Part shown: one piece after another, positions 36,993-49,370 of the stretch
Numbering within the stretch: position 1 is the stretch's first letter
How the letters are laid out: the number at the start of each line of letters is the position of its first letter
NCBI GenBank assembly: GCA_902825775.1
Contig: CADECF010000001.1
Location: forward strand, 1 to 64,000
DNA: 64,000 bases
Direction: 5' to 3'
Origin: an uncultured Lysobacteraceae bacterium
Lineage (GTDB): Bacteria; Pseudomonadota; Gammaproteobacteria; Xanthomonadales; Xanthomonadaceae
Program-made: the position numbers and the translations under genes
The notes under the pieces: model-generated
Seen by the model: the letters and a program-made list of their open reading frames with translations, nothing else
Told to the model about the DNA's origin: nothing
Database searches by the model: none

Positions 36993-37093
36993 TGTCATCC
37001 CGAGCGCAGCGAGGGATCTGTTCGCCGACAATGCAGATCCCTCGCTGCGCTCGGGATGACAGCTAAAAAGCTCGCGGCTGAAGCCGCTCCCAT
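36993..37093. repeat. Family C palindrome with a family A right arm (copy 6)
   Basis: Perfect 27-bp inverted arms with core GTCATCCCGAGCGCAGCGAG occupy 36993-37061. A family A right arm (37066-37093) follows, but its left partner is missing. The remainder of 36885-37168 has no gene. Confidence 0.88.
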
Positions 37094-37168
37094 AAGAGCC
37101 GCTGCTACAAATAATCACGCCCGCGAAAGCGGGCGTTTTCTTCGGGACGGTCGGGCGTGCTGCGCCGA

Positions 37169-37627
37169 TCAGCCGTGCCGTGGCTTCAGCTTCTGCACCC
37201 GCAGGAAGGTGTGGTCGCCGATCGTCGCCACCTGGTAGGCGTTGCGCCAGCTCGGTGCGGCGATGGCGTGCGCCATGAAGTGGCTGGCGCCGGGCACGAT
37301 TTCCTTGCGCTGGCCGGCCGGCAGCGCCCAATTGCGCTCGGCTTCCAGGGCGATGGTCACCGCCTCGGCCCAGGCTTCGCTATTGCTGAGCCGGGTCTGG
37401 GGCGATACCAGGGTGGGGGCGAACTGCTTGCGGGCGGTGACCACGGAGCAGACGTTGTCGCCCCACAGGCCGCTATCGCGGCGGCGCAGGGCTACCTCGG
37501 CGACGGCCTGCTGGCCACGGACCGACTGGTCGCGGGCTTCCAGGTAGACCGTGGTGCTGAGGCACAGCGAATCGGCTGCCGGTTGGGGCAGCATTTGGGA
37601 CAGCCAGAGGATCCAGGCCAACTTCAT
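37169..37627 (-). CDS. SleB-like cell wall hydrolase
   Basis: The 152-residue protein has the Hydrolase_2/SleB pattern: VYLEARDQSVRGQQAVAEVA (catalytic Glu), CSVVTARKQF, GASHFMAH and IGDHTFLRV. A hydrophobic N-terminus (MKLAWILWLSQMLPQPAADS) is a signal peptide. It would hydrolyse peptidoglycan in the periplasm. The ATG at 37627 follows AAGGAG with 10-base spacing. The 37628-37942 gap has an AT-rich island near 37860-37915 but no gene. Confidence 0.85.
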   Translation of the reverse strand: MKLAWILWLSQMLPQPAADSLCLSTTVYLEARDQSVRGQQAVAEVALRRRDSGLWGDNVCSVVTARKQFAPTLVSPQTRLSNSEAWAEAVTIALEAERNWALPAGQRKEIVPGASHFMAHAIAAPSWRNAYQVATIGDHTFLRVQKLKPRHG

Positions 37628-37942
37628 GTAACGCGTACTCCTTGCTCCGTTGCGCAGGTGCTGAACGCGGATCCCCATTCATCTATACGGGATTCGCGGC
37701 CAAGACCGGCATGGCGTACTGGGGAGGGCGGGCGGCTCTACGGCGCCCTTTGCCCGGGCGCAAAAGCCGCAGGATTGCGTGCTCGCGCCGGTTCCCGCCG
37801 AACCTACAGGCGGGGAAAGTGCGCGCAAGGTAGCGGCGGGTTACCCAACCCCGCCTGAACGTGAAAACTGGAAATCCTTGATTAAATTGGAGTTTTTATT
37901 CTGGAAGTGGGCGCAATGGGCGTTGGTGAGCCAAGGTCCACC

Positions 37943-40886
<2,944 letters not shown>

Positions 40887-40932
40887 TCGAATCTCCGTGG
40901 TGATGGACGAGTATGGTGTTGCGAGGCCGCGT

Positions 40933-41952
40933 TCACCACCCGGCTAAAGTGAGTTTCCCGATGGTGGCGCCCGACTCCAATCGGCGATGCGCTTCGCGCA
41001 GGTTCGCGGCGTTTATCGGCGAAAGGGTTTGGTTCTGCGTACCTTTCAATTCGCCGGCATCGATCAGCTTCGCGACGCGGTCGAGGATGCGGCCTTGTTC
41101 GTTCTGGTCCGGCGTTTTGAAGCGCGGCCGGGCGAACATCATTTCCCAATGGATGCCGATGCATTTGGCTTTGTAGGGATCGCCGATCTTCAGTGCGCCG
41201 CTGGGTTCGACGATCAGGCCCAGGTGCCCTTGCGGCGCGAGCAATTCGCCCAGCGTTTCCCAATAGCGGTCGGTGTCGGCGAGATTGATCGCCGCATCGA
41301 TGGACGGGAAACCCAGCGCGGTTAGTTGCGGCGCCAGCGGTTGCCGGTGATCGATCACGTGGTGTGCACTCATCGTCTTGCACCAGGCGACGGTTTCGGC
41401 GCGCGATGCGGTCGCGATCACGGTGAAGCCGGCGCGGCGCGCGAGCTGGATCGCGATCGAGCCGACGCCGCCGGCGCCGGCGATCACGAGCAAGGATTTG
41501 CCTTCGCCGCCGCGTTCGGCGTCGAACGGCATGCGCTGGAAGAGCAGCTCCCAGGCGGTGATCGCGGTCAGCGGTAGCGCCGCAGCTTGGGCGAAGTCCA
41601 ATGATGCCGGTTTGCCGCCAACCAGGCGCTCATCGACGAGTTGGTATTGCGCATTGCTGCCGGGCCGCGTGATGTCGCCGGCGTAGTAAACCGCATCGCC
41701 CGGTTTGAATCGCGCGACGTTCTCGCCGACCGCTTCGATCACGCCGGCCGCGTCGTAACCCAGCACTTTCGGCTGCGCTTCGGTCTGCGGCTTGGGCGAA
41801 CGTACTTTCGTGTCGACCGGGTTCACCGAGACCGCTTCGACGCGCACCAGCACGTCGTGGCCGGTGGGCGATGCGGGTTTCGGCAGTTCGATGTCGAGCA
41901 GCGATTGCGGATCGTCGATCGGCAGGTAACGGGTCAGTGCGACGGCTTTCAT
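40933..41952 (-). CDS. MDR family NADPH-dependent oxidoreductase
   Basis: The 339-residue medium-chain dehydrogenase/reductase has the nucleotide-binding GAGGVGSIAIQLARR at about residues 147-161 and lacks the structural zinc cysteines, so it is of the quinone oxidoreductase/ZADH group. The start MKAVALTRYL at 41952 is fixed by a four-base overlap (ATGA) with the upstream aldo/keto reductase stop. Likely reduces quinones or enones. Confidence 0.9.
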   Translation of the reverse strand: MKAVALTRYLPIDDPQSLLDIELPKPASPTGHDVLVRVEAVSVNPVDTKVRSPKPQTEAQPKVLGYDAAGVIEAVGENVARFKPGDAVYYAGDITRPGSNAQYQLVDERLVGGKPASLDFAQAAALPLTAITAWELLFQRMPFDAERGGEGKSLLVIAGAGGVGSIAIQLARRAGFTVIATASRAETVAWCKTMSAHHVIDHRQPLAPQLTALGFPSIDAAINLADTDRYWETLGELLAPQGHLGLIVEPSGALKIGDPYKAKCIGIHWEMMFARPRFKTPDQNEQGRILDRVAKLIDAGELKGTQNQTLSPINAANLREAHRRLESGATIGKLTLAGW

Positions 41953-43010
41953 TTCGTTTCGCCAGTGGAGGTCGAGAGGGGCACCGACGGCGGATTGCGT
42001 TCGGTGAATTGCCCGTTCCAATACGGGTAATAGGGATAAGGCGGCGTGACGTAGCTAGCCGCATCGAGCTTCGCGATTTGTTCCGCGCTGAGGTTCCAAC
42101 CGACCGCGCCGAGGTTCTGACGCAATTGCGCCTCGTTGCGCGCGCCGATCAACACCGTGGAGACCGTGGGACGCCGCAACAACCAGTTCAATGCGATCTG
42201 CGGAATGGTCTTGCCGGTTTCCGCGGCGATCGCGTCGAGCGCATCGATCACGCGATACAGCCGCTCTTCGTCGACCGGCGGCGCGAAGCCGGCGGTGTCG
42301 TGCAAGCGGCTGCCTTCCGGCAGCGGTTGGCCGCGGCGGATCTTGCCGGTCAGCCGGCCCCAGCCGAGCGGGCTCCACACCACCGCGCCGACGCCCTGGT
42401 CTTGCGCCAGCGGCATCAGTTCCCATTCGTAGTCGCGGCCGATCAGCGAGTAGTAGGTTTGGTTGGCGACGTAACGCGAATAGCCGTAACGGTCTGCGGC
42501 GGCCTGCGACTTCATCAGATGCCAGCCTGAGAAATTCGATACGCCCAGATAGCGCACCTTGCCGGCGCGTACCAGGTCGTCGAGCGTGGACATCACGCTT
42601 TCGACCGGCGTCATCGCATCGAAATGATGCAACTGCAGCAGGTCGATGTAGTCGGTGCCCAGGCGCTTCAACGCCGCGTCGGTCGCCTTGACCAGATGAT
42701 GGCGGGAAGCGCCGACGTCGTTCGGCCCTTCGCCCGCGCGCAGCGTGATTTTTGTCGACAGGATGACGTCGTCGCGGCGGCCTTTGATCGCCGCGCCCAG
42801 GATCGATTCCGACGCGCCGTCGGAATACACGTCCGCCGTATCGAAAAGATTGAGGCCGGCATCGAGGCAGATATCGATCAGCCGCTTGGCTTCATCGATA
42901 TCGGTATTGCCCCAGGCGCTGAACAACGGCCCTTTGCCGCCGAACGTGCCGGCGCCGAAACCGAGCGCGGGCACTTTGAATCCGGAGTTGCCGAGAAAAC
43001 GGTATTGCAT
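41949..43010 (-). CDS. Aldo/keto reductase
   Basis: The 353-residue enzyme has the AKR tetrad Asp57, Tyr62, Lys87 and His128 (FDTADVYSDG, LSTKITL, LQLHHFD) and GVSNFSGW. It reduces carbonyls with NADPH. It lies 22 bp after the MFS gene and overlaps the MDR gene by four bases, showing an operon. Confidence 0.93.
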   Translation of the reverse strand: MQYRFLGNSGFKVPALGFGAGTFGGKGPLFSAWGNTDIDEAKRLIDICLDAGLNLFDTADVYSDGASESILGAAIKGRRDDVILSTKITLRAGEGPNDVGASRHHLVKATDAALKRLGTDYIDLLQLHHFDAMTPVESVMSTLDDLVRAGKVRYLGVSNFSGWHLMKSQAAADRYGYSRYVANQTYYSLIGRDYEWELMPLAQDQGVGAVVWSPLGWGRLTGKIRRGQPLPEGSRLHDTAGFAPPVDEERLYRVIDALDAIAAETGKTIPQIALNWLLRRPTVSTVLIGARNEAQLRQNLGAVGWNLSAEQIAKLDAASYVTPPYPYYPYWNGQFTERNPPSVPLSTSTGETK

Positions 43011-43032
43011 GATCGAATCCTTCTTTCGAAAA

Positions 43033-44253
43033 TCAGTTGGCGGGACAAGCGGCGCTTTCGATGGCGATGCGGCGCGGCGAATCCAAACGCAGGCTCCACA
43101 GCGCGACCGCGATGCCCGATACCGTCACCAGCGCGGCGATCCAGGTCACCGAGCCCAAGCCGGGGCCGCGCTCGATCACTACGCCGCCGAGCCAGGCGCC
43201 GAGCGCGTTGCCGAGATTGAACGCGCCGATGTTCAAGCTCGAAGCGAAGTTCTGCGCGCCTTCCGCTTTCTGCAGCACCCACAACTGCAGCGGCGGCACG
43301 GTGGCGAAGGCGGCGACGCCGAACAGTCCCATGAACAGCACCGCGGCGACCTTGTTGTGCAGCGCGAACGTCATCAGGCCGAGCACTGCAGCCAATGCCA
43401 GCAGCGTAGCGATCAACGCCGGCATCAGGCGCTTGTCGGCCAGGCGCCCGCCGATCAGGTTGCCGGCGATCAGGCCGATGCCGAGCACGAAAAGAATCGG
43501 CGATACCGCGCTGTCGGCGAAACCGGTCACGCGGGTCAGGATAGGCTGGATATAGGTGAACACCGCGAACACGCCGGCGAAACCGAGCACCGTCATCAGC
43601 AGCCCCAGCAATACCTGCGGACGGCGCACGACTTTCAATTCTTCGCGAAAGGCGATCGGCGCATGGTCTTCGCGATCGGCTGGCACCAGTGTCGCGATGA
43701 CGGCGGTGGCGATCACGCCGATCGCGGTCACTGCCCAGAACGTTGCGCGCCAGCCGAGTTCGTGGCCCAGCCACGCGCCTGCGGGCACGCCCAGCAGCGT
43801 CGCCACGGTCAGGCCGGTGAACATGGTCGATATCGCCGAGGCTTTGCGGTCTTCCGCAACCAGACCCGTCGCCACCACCGCGCCGACGCCGAAGAACGTG
43901 CCGTGCGCGAGCGAGGTGATCACGCGCGCGATCATCAGCACCGTGTAGTTCGGCGCCAACGCGCAGGCCAGGTTGCCGATGGTGAAGACCACCATCAAGG
44001 CGACCAGCACGGCCTTGCGCGGCATGCGGCTGGTCAGCGCGGTCAGCAGCGGCGCGCCGACGAACACGCCCAGCGCGTAACCGGAAATCAGCAACCCGGC
44101 GGCGGCGATGCTTACGTGCAGATCGGCGGCGACCTGCAGCAGCAGGCCCATGATCACGAATTCGGTGGTGCCGATGCCGAATGCGCCGGCGGTCAGTGCG
44201 TAAAGCCCCAGCGGCATGCGCGGGGCGGCGGGCGAGGCGAGTGGGGTGGCCAT
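43033..44253 (-). CDS. MFS transporter, drug/sugar exporter type (AraJ/YdhP-like)
   Basis: The 406-residue protein has about twelve transmembrane segments and the DHA1-type loop SRMPRKAVLVAL. The start of the family is clear (GIGTTEFVIMGLLLQVAADL). It is the first gene of the minus-strand cluster and divergent from the LysR gene, so LysR control is likely. The substrate is unknown. Confidence 0.9.
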   Translation of the reverse strand: MATPLASPAAPRMPLGLYALTAGAFGIGTTEFVIMGLLLQVAADLHVSIAAAGLLISGYALGVFVGAPLLTALTSRMPRKAVLVALMVVFTIGNLACALAPNYTVLMIARVITSLAHGTFFGVGAVVATGLVAEDRKASAISTMFTGLTVATLLGVPAGAWLGHELGWRATFWAVTAIGVIATAVIATLVPADREDHAPIAFREELKVVRRPQVLLGLLMTVLGFAGVFAVFTYIQPILTRVTGFADSAVSPILFVLGIGLIAGNLIGGRLADKRLMPALIATLLALAAVLGLMTFALHNKVAAVLFMGLFGVAAFATVPPLQLWVLQKAEGAQNFASSLNIGAFNLGNALGAWLGGVVIERGPGLGSVTWIAALVTVSGIAVALWSLRLDSPRRIAIESAACPAN

Positions 44254-44329
44254 GGGCTACGGCAGAAGAATGAATAGAGGCGGCCAGCCTAGGCCGTTGC
44301 ATATTCATCGGAAACCGGCAATATCCCTA

Positions 44330-44358
44330 ATCAGTATCAATATTCGGTTGATAATGAT
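44330..44358. promoter_or_regulatory. Long palindrome over the LysR start (operator candidate)
   Basis: ATCA-G-TATCAA, TATTCGG, TTGATA-A-TGAT are arms matching at 10 of 11 positions around a 7-bp spacer. It contains ATC-N11-GAT. The right arm includes the LysR ATGATG start codons. Overlap with both the LysR start and the divergent MFS promoter area fits an autoregulatory operator. Confidence 0.6.
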
Positions 44359-45274
44359 GGATCGGATCGGCGATATCAGCCTATTTCTGCGGGTATTGGA
44401 CCTGGGATCGATCAGCGCCGCCGCGCGCAGCCTGGATTTGTCGGTGGCCGTGGCCAGCCAGCGGCTCAAGCGTCTGGAGCGCGAACTGGGCGTGCGCTTG
44501 CTGCACCGGACTACACGACAACTGCATGCGACGCCGGAAGGCGCGGCGCTGGCCGAGCAGGGCCGTGCGCTGGTGGAGGACTTGGAAGCGTTGACCACGG
44601 GCCTGCGCCAAGCCGGCACCGAGGTCGCCGGCACTTTGAGGGTCACCACGTCGGCCTCGTTCGGGCGCCAGTACATCTCGCCGCTGCTGCCGGAATTCAT
44701 GGCGCGGCATCCGCGCATCAAACTCAGCATCAATCTCAACGATCAACGGTTGGACCTGGTCAGCTCCGGCTTCGATCTGGCCATCCGCATCGGTGCGCTC
44801 GACGATTCGACGCTGGTCGCACGCAAGCTGGCCGACAACCGGCGCGTGCTCTGCGCCTCGCCCGAGTACCTGCGCAAGCACGGCGCGCCGCGCGCGCCGG
44901 AAGATCTGGCCCATCACGACTGCGTGCTGCTGGTCGGCAGTCAGGGCCGGCAGGATGTGTGGCGGATGAGCGATCCGGAAGGCCGCGAAATCGCTGTGCG
45001 CGTGCGCGGCCGTTTCGAGAGCAATTACGGCGAAGTGCTGCGCGATGCGGTGGTCGCCGGTCTGGGCATCGCGATGCATTCGCGCTGGCATGTCTGCGAC
45101 GATCTGGCCAGCGGACGGCTGCAGCCGGTGCTGCCGGATTTTCCGATCGCGACGACCGGCATCTACGCCGTGATGCCGCAACGCCGGCTCGTGCCGCCGC
45201 GCGTGCGCGCCTTCGTCGATTTCTTCGCCGAAGCGTTCGGCGAAACCCCGCCCTGGGAGCGTTGTTCGGCGTGA
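44354..45274 (+). CDS. LysR family transcriptional regulator
   Basis: The 306-residue protein has an N-terminal winged helix-turn-helix (MMDRIGDISLFLRVLDLGSI, then SAAARSLDLSVAVASQRLKR) and a periplasmic-binding-protein-like effector domain (about 90-300). It is divergent from the MFS-AKR-MDR-PhzF-FadH run and probably regulates it. Two adjacent ATGs (44354 and 44357) are possible starts, and no Shine-Dalgarno is seen because a palindrome occupies the site. Confidence 0.93.
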   Translation: MMDRIGDISLFLRVLDLGSISAAARSLDLSVAVASQRLKRLERELGVRLLHRTTRQLHATPEGAALAEQGRALVEDLEALTTGLRQAGTEVAGTLRVTTSASFGRQYISPLLPEFMARHPRIKLSINLNDQRLDLVSSGFDLAIRIGALDDSTLVARKLADNRRVLCASPEYLRKHGAPRAPEDLAHHDCVLLVGSQGRQDVWRMSDPEGREIAVRVRGRFESNYGEVLRDAVVAGLGIAMHSRWHVCDDLASGRLQPVLPDFPIATTGIYAVMPQRRLVPPRVRAFVDFFAEAFGETPPWERCSA

Positions 45275-45282
45275 GCGCATCC

Positions 45283-45366
45283 CGTGGGAGCGGCTTCAGC
45301 CGTTAGCTTTTCCTGCAAGCCACAGGGCCGCTGTCGAGAAAGCTCGCGGCTGAAGCCGCTCCCACG
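45283..45366. repeat. Family A repeat, copy 7
   Basis: Left arm GTGGGAGCGGCTTCAGCCGT (slightly diverged) and a perfect right arm lie between the convergent LysR and dioxygenase genes. The right end is only five bases from the dioxygenase stop. Confidence 0.9.
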
Positions 45367-45371
45367 AAAAT

Positions 45372-46163
45372 CTATTCGAACGCGAACGCATCCAACGCCA
45401 GCGAGCCGAACTCGTGCGACCGATGCAACCGCCGCACGCGCGCCGATTCGCCGCCGGCGCCCATCGCCACGAATAGCGGCATCAGGTGCTCCACCGTCGG
45501 ATGCGCTTTGCGCGGATTCGGCGCGCGCCGCTCCCAGTCGAGCACCGCCTCGGTATCGTTGGCTTCGAGGCGCTCGCACATCCACGCGGCGAAATCGCCG
45601 GCCCAAGGCGCCATCGGCGCATCGCGGTGCGCCCAGTCCAACTCGCGCAGGTTGTGCACGAAGCCGCCCGAACCGATCACCAGCACGCCCTCGTCGCGCA
45701 GCGGCGCGAGCACGCGGCCGAGCGCGTAGTGCTGCGCGGCGTTCGCGCGCGGATTCACCGACAGCGGGATCACCGGGATGTCGGCTTCGGGGTAGCTGCG
45801 GCGCAGCGGCACCCAGACGCCGTGGTCCAGGCCGTGGTTCAAGCGGATGCCCGGCGCCAGGCCGGCTTCGCTCAATCGTTCTGCGATGGTCTCGGCCAAG
45901 TCTGGCGCACCGGGCGCCGGATAGCGGATGGCATAGAGCTCAGGCGGAAAGCCGCCGAAATCGTGCACGGTCGCCGGCTGCGCCGCAGCGCCGATGCTGG
46001 GCCGTTCGCATTCGAAGTGGGCCGAGGCGACCACGATCGCGCGCGGGCGCGGCAGCTGCGTGCCCAGGCTGTCGAGAAAGCGGCCGGCGGGCGAATCTTC
46101 GACCGCCAGCATCGGCGAGCCGTGGGACAAAAACAGGGTGGGAAGACGGGTAGGGGCGTTCAT
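45372..46163 (-). CDS. ygiD: Class III extradiol dioxygenase, YgiD/DODA type
   Basis: The 263-residue protein has the LigB-like fold with LFLSHGSPMLA (His14), SAHFE, NHGLDHGVWVPL and KAHPTVEHLMPLF. E. coli YgiD is a zinc-dependent DOPA 4,5-dioxygenase, and its cellular role is unclear. Cytoplasmic. Start ATG 46163. Confidence 0.92.
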   Translation of the reverse strand: MNAPTRLPTLFLSHGSPMLAVEDSPAGRFLDSLGTQLPRPRAIVVASAHFECERPSIGAAAQPATVHDFGGFPPELYAIRYPAPGAPDLAETIAERLSEAGLAPGIRLNHGLDHGVWVPLRRSYPEADIPVIPLSVNPRANAAQHYALGRVLAPLRDEGVLVIGSGGFVHNLRELDWAHRDAPMAPWAGDFAAWMCERLEANDTEAVLDWERRAPNPRKAHPTVEHLMPLFVAMGAGGESARVRRLHRSHEFGSLALDAFAFE

Positions 46164-46254
46164 GCCTACAAATTGCGGCCTGCGGACGCATCCGCCAAGC
46201 GCCTGCGGCGGCCCGCTGCGTTGCAGCGGTGGGGTCGGGGCCGCTTCCGTCTGG

Positions 46255-46260
46255 CAAAAT
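46255..46260 (+). promoter_or_regulatory. Probable prpD -10 box
   Basis: CAAAAT is followed by AGCGGGCTTCCCC and lies 36 bp before the ATG at 46297. It is similar to the prpB TAAAAT-AGCGCC arrangement, which could mean shared control or just a common core promoter. Confidence 0.45.
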
Positions 46261-46296
46261 AGCGGGCTTCCCCTCCGCCGGTGCCCAGAACCCGAC

Positions 46297-47736
46297 ATGA
46301 GCCACTTCGATATCCGTTCCGCCGTCCGCCCCGATCCCGACCAGCCGATGGTCGACATCGCCGATTACGTCATCGACGCCAAGATCGATTCGCAGGAGGC
46401 CTACGACACCGCGCGCTACATGCTGCTCGATTCGCTGGCCTGCGCCATGCTGGCGATGAAGTTCCCGGATTGCGTCAAGCACCTCGGCCCGCTGGTCCCC
46501 GGCGGCGAACTGCCCGGCGGCGCGCGCGTGCCCGGCACCTCGTTCGAACTGGATCCGGTCCAGGCCGCGTTCAACATCGGCACCCTGGTGCGCTGGCTGG
46601 ACTTCAACGACACCTGGCTGGCCGCCGAATGGGGCCACCCGTCCGACAACCTGGGCACCATCCTGGCCGTCGCCGACTATCTGGCGCGTAAGGAAGGCAA
46701 GGCGATCACCGTTCGCGACGTGCTGGGCTGGGCGATCAAGGCGCACGAGATCCAGGGCGTCTACGCGCTGCAAAACTCGTTCAATCGCGTCGGCCTGGAC
46801 CACGTGATCCTGGTGCGCCTGGCCTCGACCGCGGTCGCCACCGCCATGCTCGGCGGCGGCAAGGACGAGGTCATTACCGCCGTATCGCATTCCTGGATCG
46901 ACAACGGCGTGCTGCGCACTTATCGCCACGCGCCCAATACCGGCCCGCGCAAGAGCTGGGCGGCCGGCGACGCCTGCCGTCGCGCCGTGATCCATGCGCT
47001 TAACGCCGCGCACAAGAAAGTGGTCGGTTACCCGAGCGCCCTGAGCGCCAAGACCTGGGGCTTCTACGACATCGCGTTCAAGGGCAAGGAATTCCAGTTC
47101 GAGCGGCCGTTCGGCAGCTATGTGATGGAGAACGTCCTGTTCAAGATCAGCTTTCCGGCCGAATTCCACGCGCAGACCGCGGTGGAGTGCGCCATGCAGT
47201 TGCACGGGCAGGTCAAGGACCGGATCGGCGAGATCGAAAAGATCGTCATCGAGACCCAGGAAGCCGGCGTACGCATCATCGACAAGACCGGCCGGCTGGC
47301 CAACTACGCCGACCGCGACCACTGCATCCAATACATGGTCGCCGTGCCGCTGATCTTCGGCCGCCTGACCGCCTCGGACTATAACGACGACATCGCGGCC
47401 GACCCGCGCATCGACGCCCTGCGCGACCGCATGACCGTCGTGGAGAACCCGCAGTTCACCCAGGACTATTTCGATCCCGACAAACGGTATATCGGCAACT
47501 CGCTGCAAGTCTTCTTCAATGACGGCAGCAGCACCGACAAGGTCTCCATCGACTACCCGATCGGCCACCGCAAGCGCCGGGCCGAGGGCATCCCGGTGCT
47601 GATGGCCAAGTGCGAGGCCGCTTTGCGCGCCCACCTGCCCGCTGAGCAGGCCGACCGCATCATGGCCTTGACGCAGACGCCTGAGGCGTTAGAGTCCCTG
47701 CCTGTGCAGGAATTCATGAACCTGTACCGGGCCTAG
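46297..47736 (+). CDS. prpD: 2-methylcitrate dehydratase PrpD
   Basis: The 479-residue MmgE/PrpD family protein converts 2-methylcitrate to 2-methyl-cis-aconitate. Recognised segments: ALVRWLDFNDTWLAAEWGHP-like region (LVRWLDFNDTWLAAEWG), SHSWIDNGVLRTYRHAPNTG, FEFPAEFHAQTAVECAM-like (FPAEFHAQTAVECA). The length is close to E. coli PrpD (483 aa). The gene stands 10.7 kb from prpC rather than in the prp operon. Confidence 0.94.
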   Translation: MSHFDIRSAVRPDPDQPMVDIADYVIDAKIDSQEAYDTARYMLLDSLACAMLAMKFPDCVKHLGPLVPGGELPGGARVPGTSFELDPVQAAFNIGTLVRWLDFNDTWLAAEWGHPSDNLGTILAVADYLARKEGKAITVRDVLGWAIKAHEIQGVYALQNSFNRVGLDHVILVRLASTAVATAMLGGGKDEVITAVSHSWIDNGVLRTYRHAPNTGPRKSWAAGDACRRAVIHALNAAHKKVVGYPSALSAKTWGFYDIAFKGKEFQFERPFGSYVMENVLFKISFPAEFHAQTAVECAMQLHGQVKDRIGEIEKIVIETQEAGVRIIDKTGRLANYADRDHCIQYMVAVPLIFGRLTASDYNDDIAADPRIDALRDRMTVVENPQFTQDYFDPDKRYIGNSLQVFFNDGSSTDKVSIDYPIGHRKRRAEGIPVLMAKCEAALRAHLPAEQADRIMALTQTPEALESLPVQEFMNLYRA

Positions 47737-47902
47737 GAGAGCCGTGACCCGCCTTGCGCCGGTCAACTGTTATGCTATTGTTAACACGGCTTTCACACAT
47801 CCGGTACTACTCTGGACGGGATGGCGTGCGGAACGGCCGTCTTAAAACCATAAAACACGCAATACCGGAATACCGCTTTTTTACCTGATCAAGGAGCTGA
47901 AC

Positions 47903-48997
47903 ATGAATAAGAAACTCCTCTGTGCTGCGCTGTTGGGCGGGCTGTGCGTGGCGCAGGCCGCTTCCGCGCAGGAGTTTGATGATCGCTGGTACGTCGCTGG
48001 CTCCACCGGCGTCAATTTCCAGGACGAAGACCGTGACACCGAAGACTCGATCTTCGGCACCATCGGTTTCGGTAAGTTCTTCAATCCCAACTGGTCGGTC
48101 GATTTCGAACTGAACTATCAGAATCCCGACAAGTCCGCCAACCCGAATCTGTGGTGGAGCCAGTACGGCGCCTCCGTCGATGCGCGTTATCACTTCCGCA
48201 ATGCCGACCGCAAGTGGTGGCCGTACATCCGTATGGGCCTGGGCATGCAGCGTCATGACGAAGAGTTCGTCCGCGATCCGGCCCTGGGCCCGAATCCGGC
48301 CGAGCATTCGGACAACAACGTTGCCGCCAACCTCGGCGCCGGTCTGCAGTTCGACTTCGGCCGCGTTGACCTGCGTACGGAAATCGGCACCCGCGTCGAC
48401 TTCGACGACGTGCAGGCCCGTCCGGCCAACCAGCAGGAAGATTACTTCACCGATCTGCTGGCTTCGGTCGGCCTGACCGTGGCCCTGGGTCCGGACGTTG
48501 CGGCTCCGCCGCCAGCCGCCCCGGCTCCGAGCTGCGCCGATGCGGACAGCGACGGCGACGGCGTGAACGATTGCGACGACAAGTGCCCCGGTTCGCAGGC
48601 TGGCCAGACCATCGGTCCGGACGGCTGCCCGGTGCCCGTGTCGATCGACCTGAAGGGCGTCAACTTCGACTTCGACAAGTCGACGCTGCGTCCTGACGCG
48701 GTCGCGATCCTCAACGAGGCCATCGAGATCCTGAAGCGTTATCCGGAACTGAAGGTCGAAGTGGCTGGCCACACCGACTCGAAGGGTACGGACGCCTACA
48801 ACCAGGCGCTGTCCGAGCGTCGTGCGAAGGCTGTGTACGACTACCTGACCAGCAACGGCGTCGATGCCGGTCGTCTGGTGGGCCCGGTGGGTTACGGCGA
48901 GAGCCGCCCGATCGCTCCGAACACCAACGAAGATGGTTCGGACAATCCGGAAGGTCGCGCTCGCAACCGCCGCACCGAGCTGAACGTCCAGAACTAA
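47903..48997 (+). CDS. OmpA family outer membrane protein
   Basis: The 364-residue protein has a signal peptide (cleavage after ASA, residue 22), an eight-stranded-type barrel domain (about 23-195), a Pro/Ala linker, a calcium-binding thrombospondin type 3 repeat (DADSDGDGVNDCDDKCPGS), and a C-terminal OmpA peptidoglycan-binding domain (about 245-364) with GHTDSKGTDAYNQALSERRA. It anchors the outer membrane to peptidoglycan. Low-bias codons suggest high expression. Terminator follows. Confidence 0.95.
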   Translation: MNKKLLCAALLGGLCVAQAASAQEFDDRWYVAGSTGVNFQDEDRDTEDSIFGTIGFGKFFNPNWSVDFELNYQNPDKSANPNLWWSQYGASVDARYHFRNADRKWWPYIRMGLGMQRHDEEFVRDPALGPNPAEHSDNNVAANLGAGLQFDFGRVDLRTEIGTRVDFDDVQARPANQQEDYFTDLLASVGLTVALGPDVAAPPPAAPAPSCADADSDGDGVNDCDDKCPGSQAGQTIGPDGCPVPVSIDLKGVNFDFDKSTLRPDAVAILNEAIEILKRYPELKVEVAGHTDSKGTDAYNQALSERRAKAVYDYLTSNGVDAGRLVGPVGYGESRPIAPNTNEDGSDNPEGRARNRRTELNVQN

Positions 48998-49021
48998 TCG
49001 GACGCCAAGCTGAAGCAATAC

Positions 49022-49055
49022 ACGAAGCCCGGCCTAGCGCCGGGCTTCGTCTTTG
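49022..49055 (+). terminator. Intrinsic terminator after the OmpA gene
   Basis: ACGAAGCCCGGC (49022-49033), loop CTAGC, GCCGGGCTTCGT (49039-49050), then CTTTG. A perfect 12-bp stem with a weak T-run. Confidence 0.8.
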
Positions 49056-49094
49056 TGGGCTTTCGCCTCTGAGCAGCTTCGCAAGCGCGGCTCT

Positions 49095-49244
49095 TGTGGG
49101 AGCGGCTTCAGCCGCGAGCTCTTGATCTGCTGTCATCCCGAGCGAAGCGAGGGATCTGCTTTTTTGAATGGCTCAAGCAAAGCAGATCCCTCGCTTCGCT
49201 CGGGATGACCGCTAAAGAAACGGTCGAGGCTGAAGCCACTCACC
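49095..49244. repeat. Family A repeat, copy 8, with a nested family C element
   Basis: A family A left arm (49095-49121) and a degenerate right arm (about 49217-49244) surround a perfect 31-bp family C inverted repeat (49132-49162 and 49179-49209, core GTCATCCCGAGCGAAGCGAG). The 48998-49370 gap holds only this repeat and the OmpA terminator. Confidence 0.88.
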
Positions 49245-49370
49245 AGAGCGAGCGTTTCCCCATTCAGCAGACGCACGCAAAGCGTGACGGCTTTCCGCAT
49301 CGGGCACCGCGCTTGTCGGCATGGGACGCACGGCCTACACTCGCCGCATTCATCGACGCGGAAAATCGCC

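Noticed and set aside
37628..37942. A gene in the gap between the SleB-like hydrolase and fadH
   Set aside because: Short frames there have no ribosome-binding site or recognisable product; the stretch holds an AT-rich island and part of a repeat.
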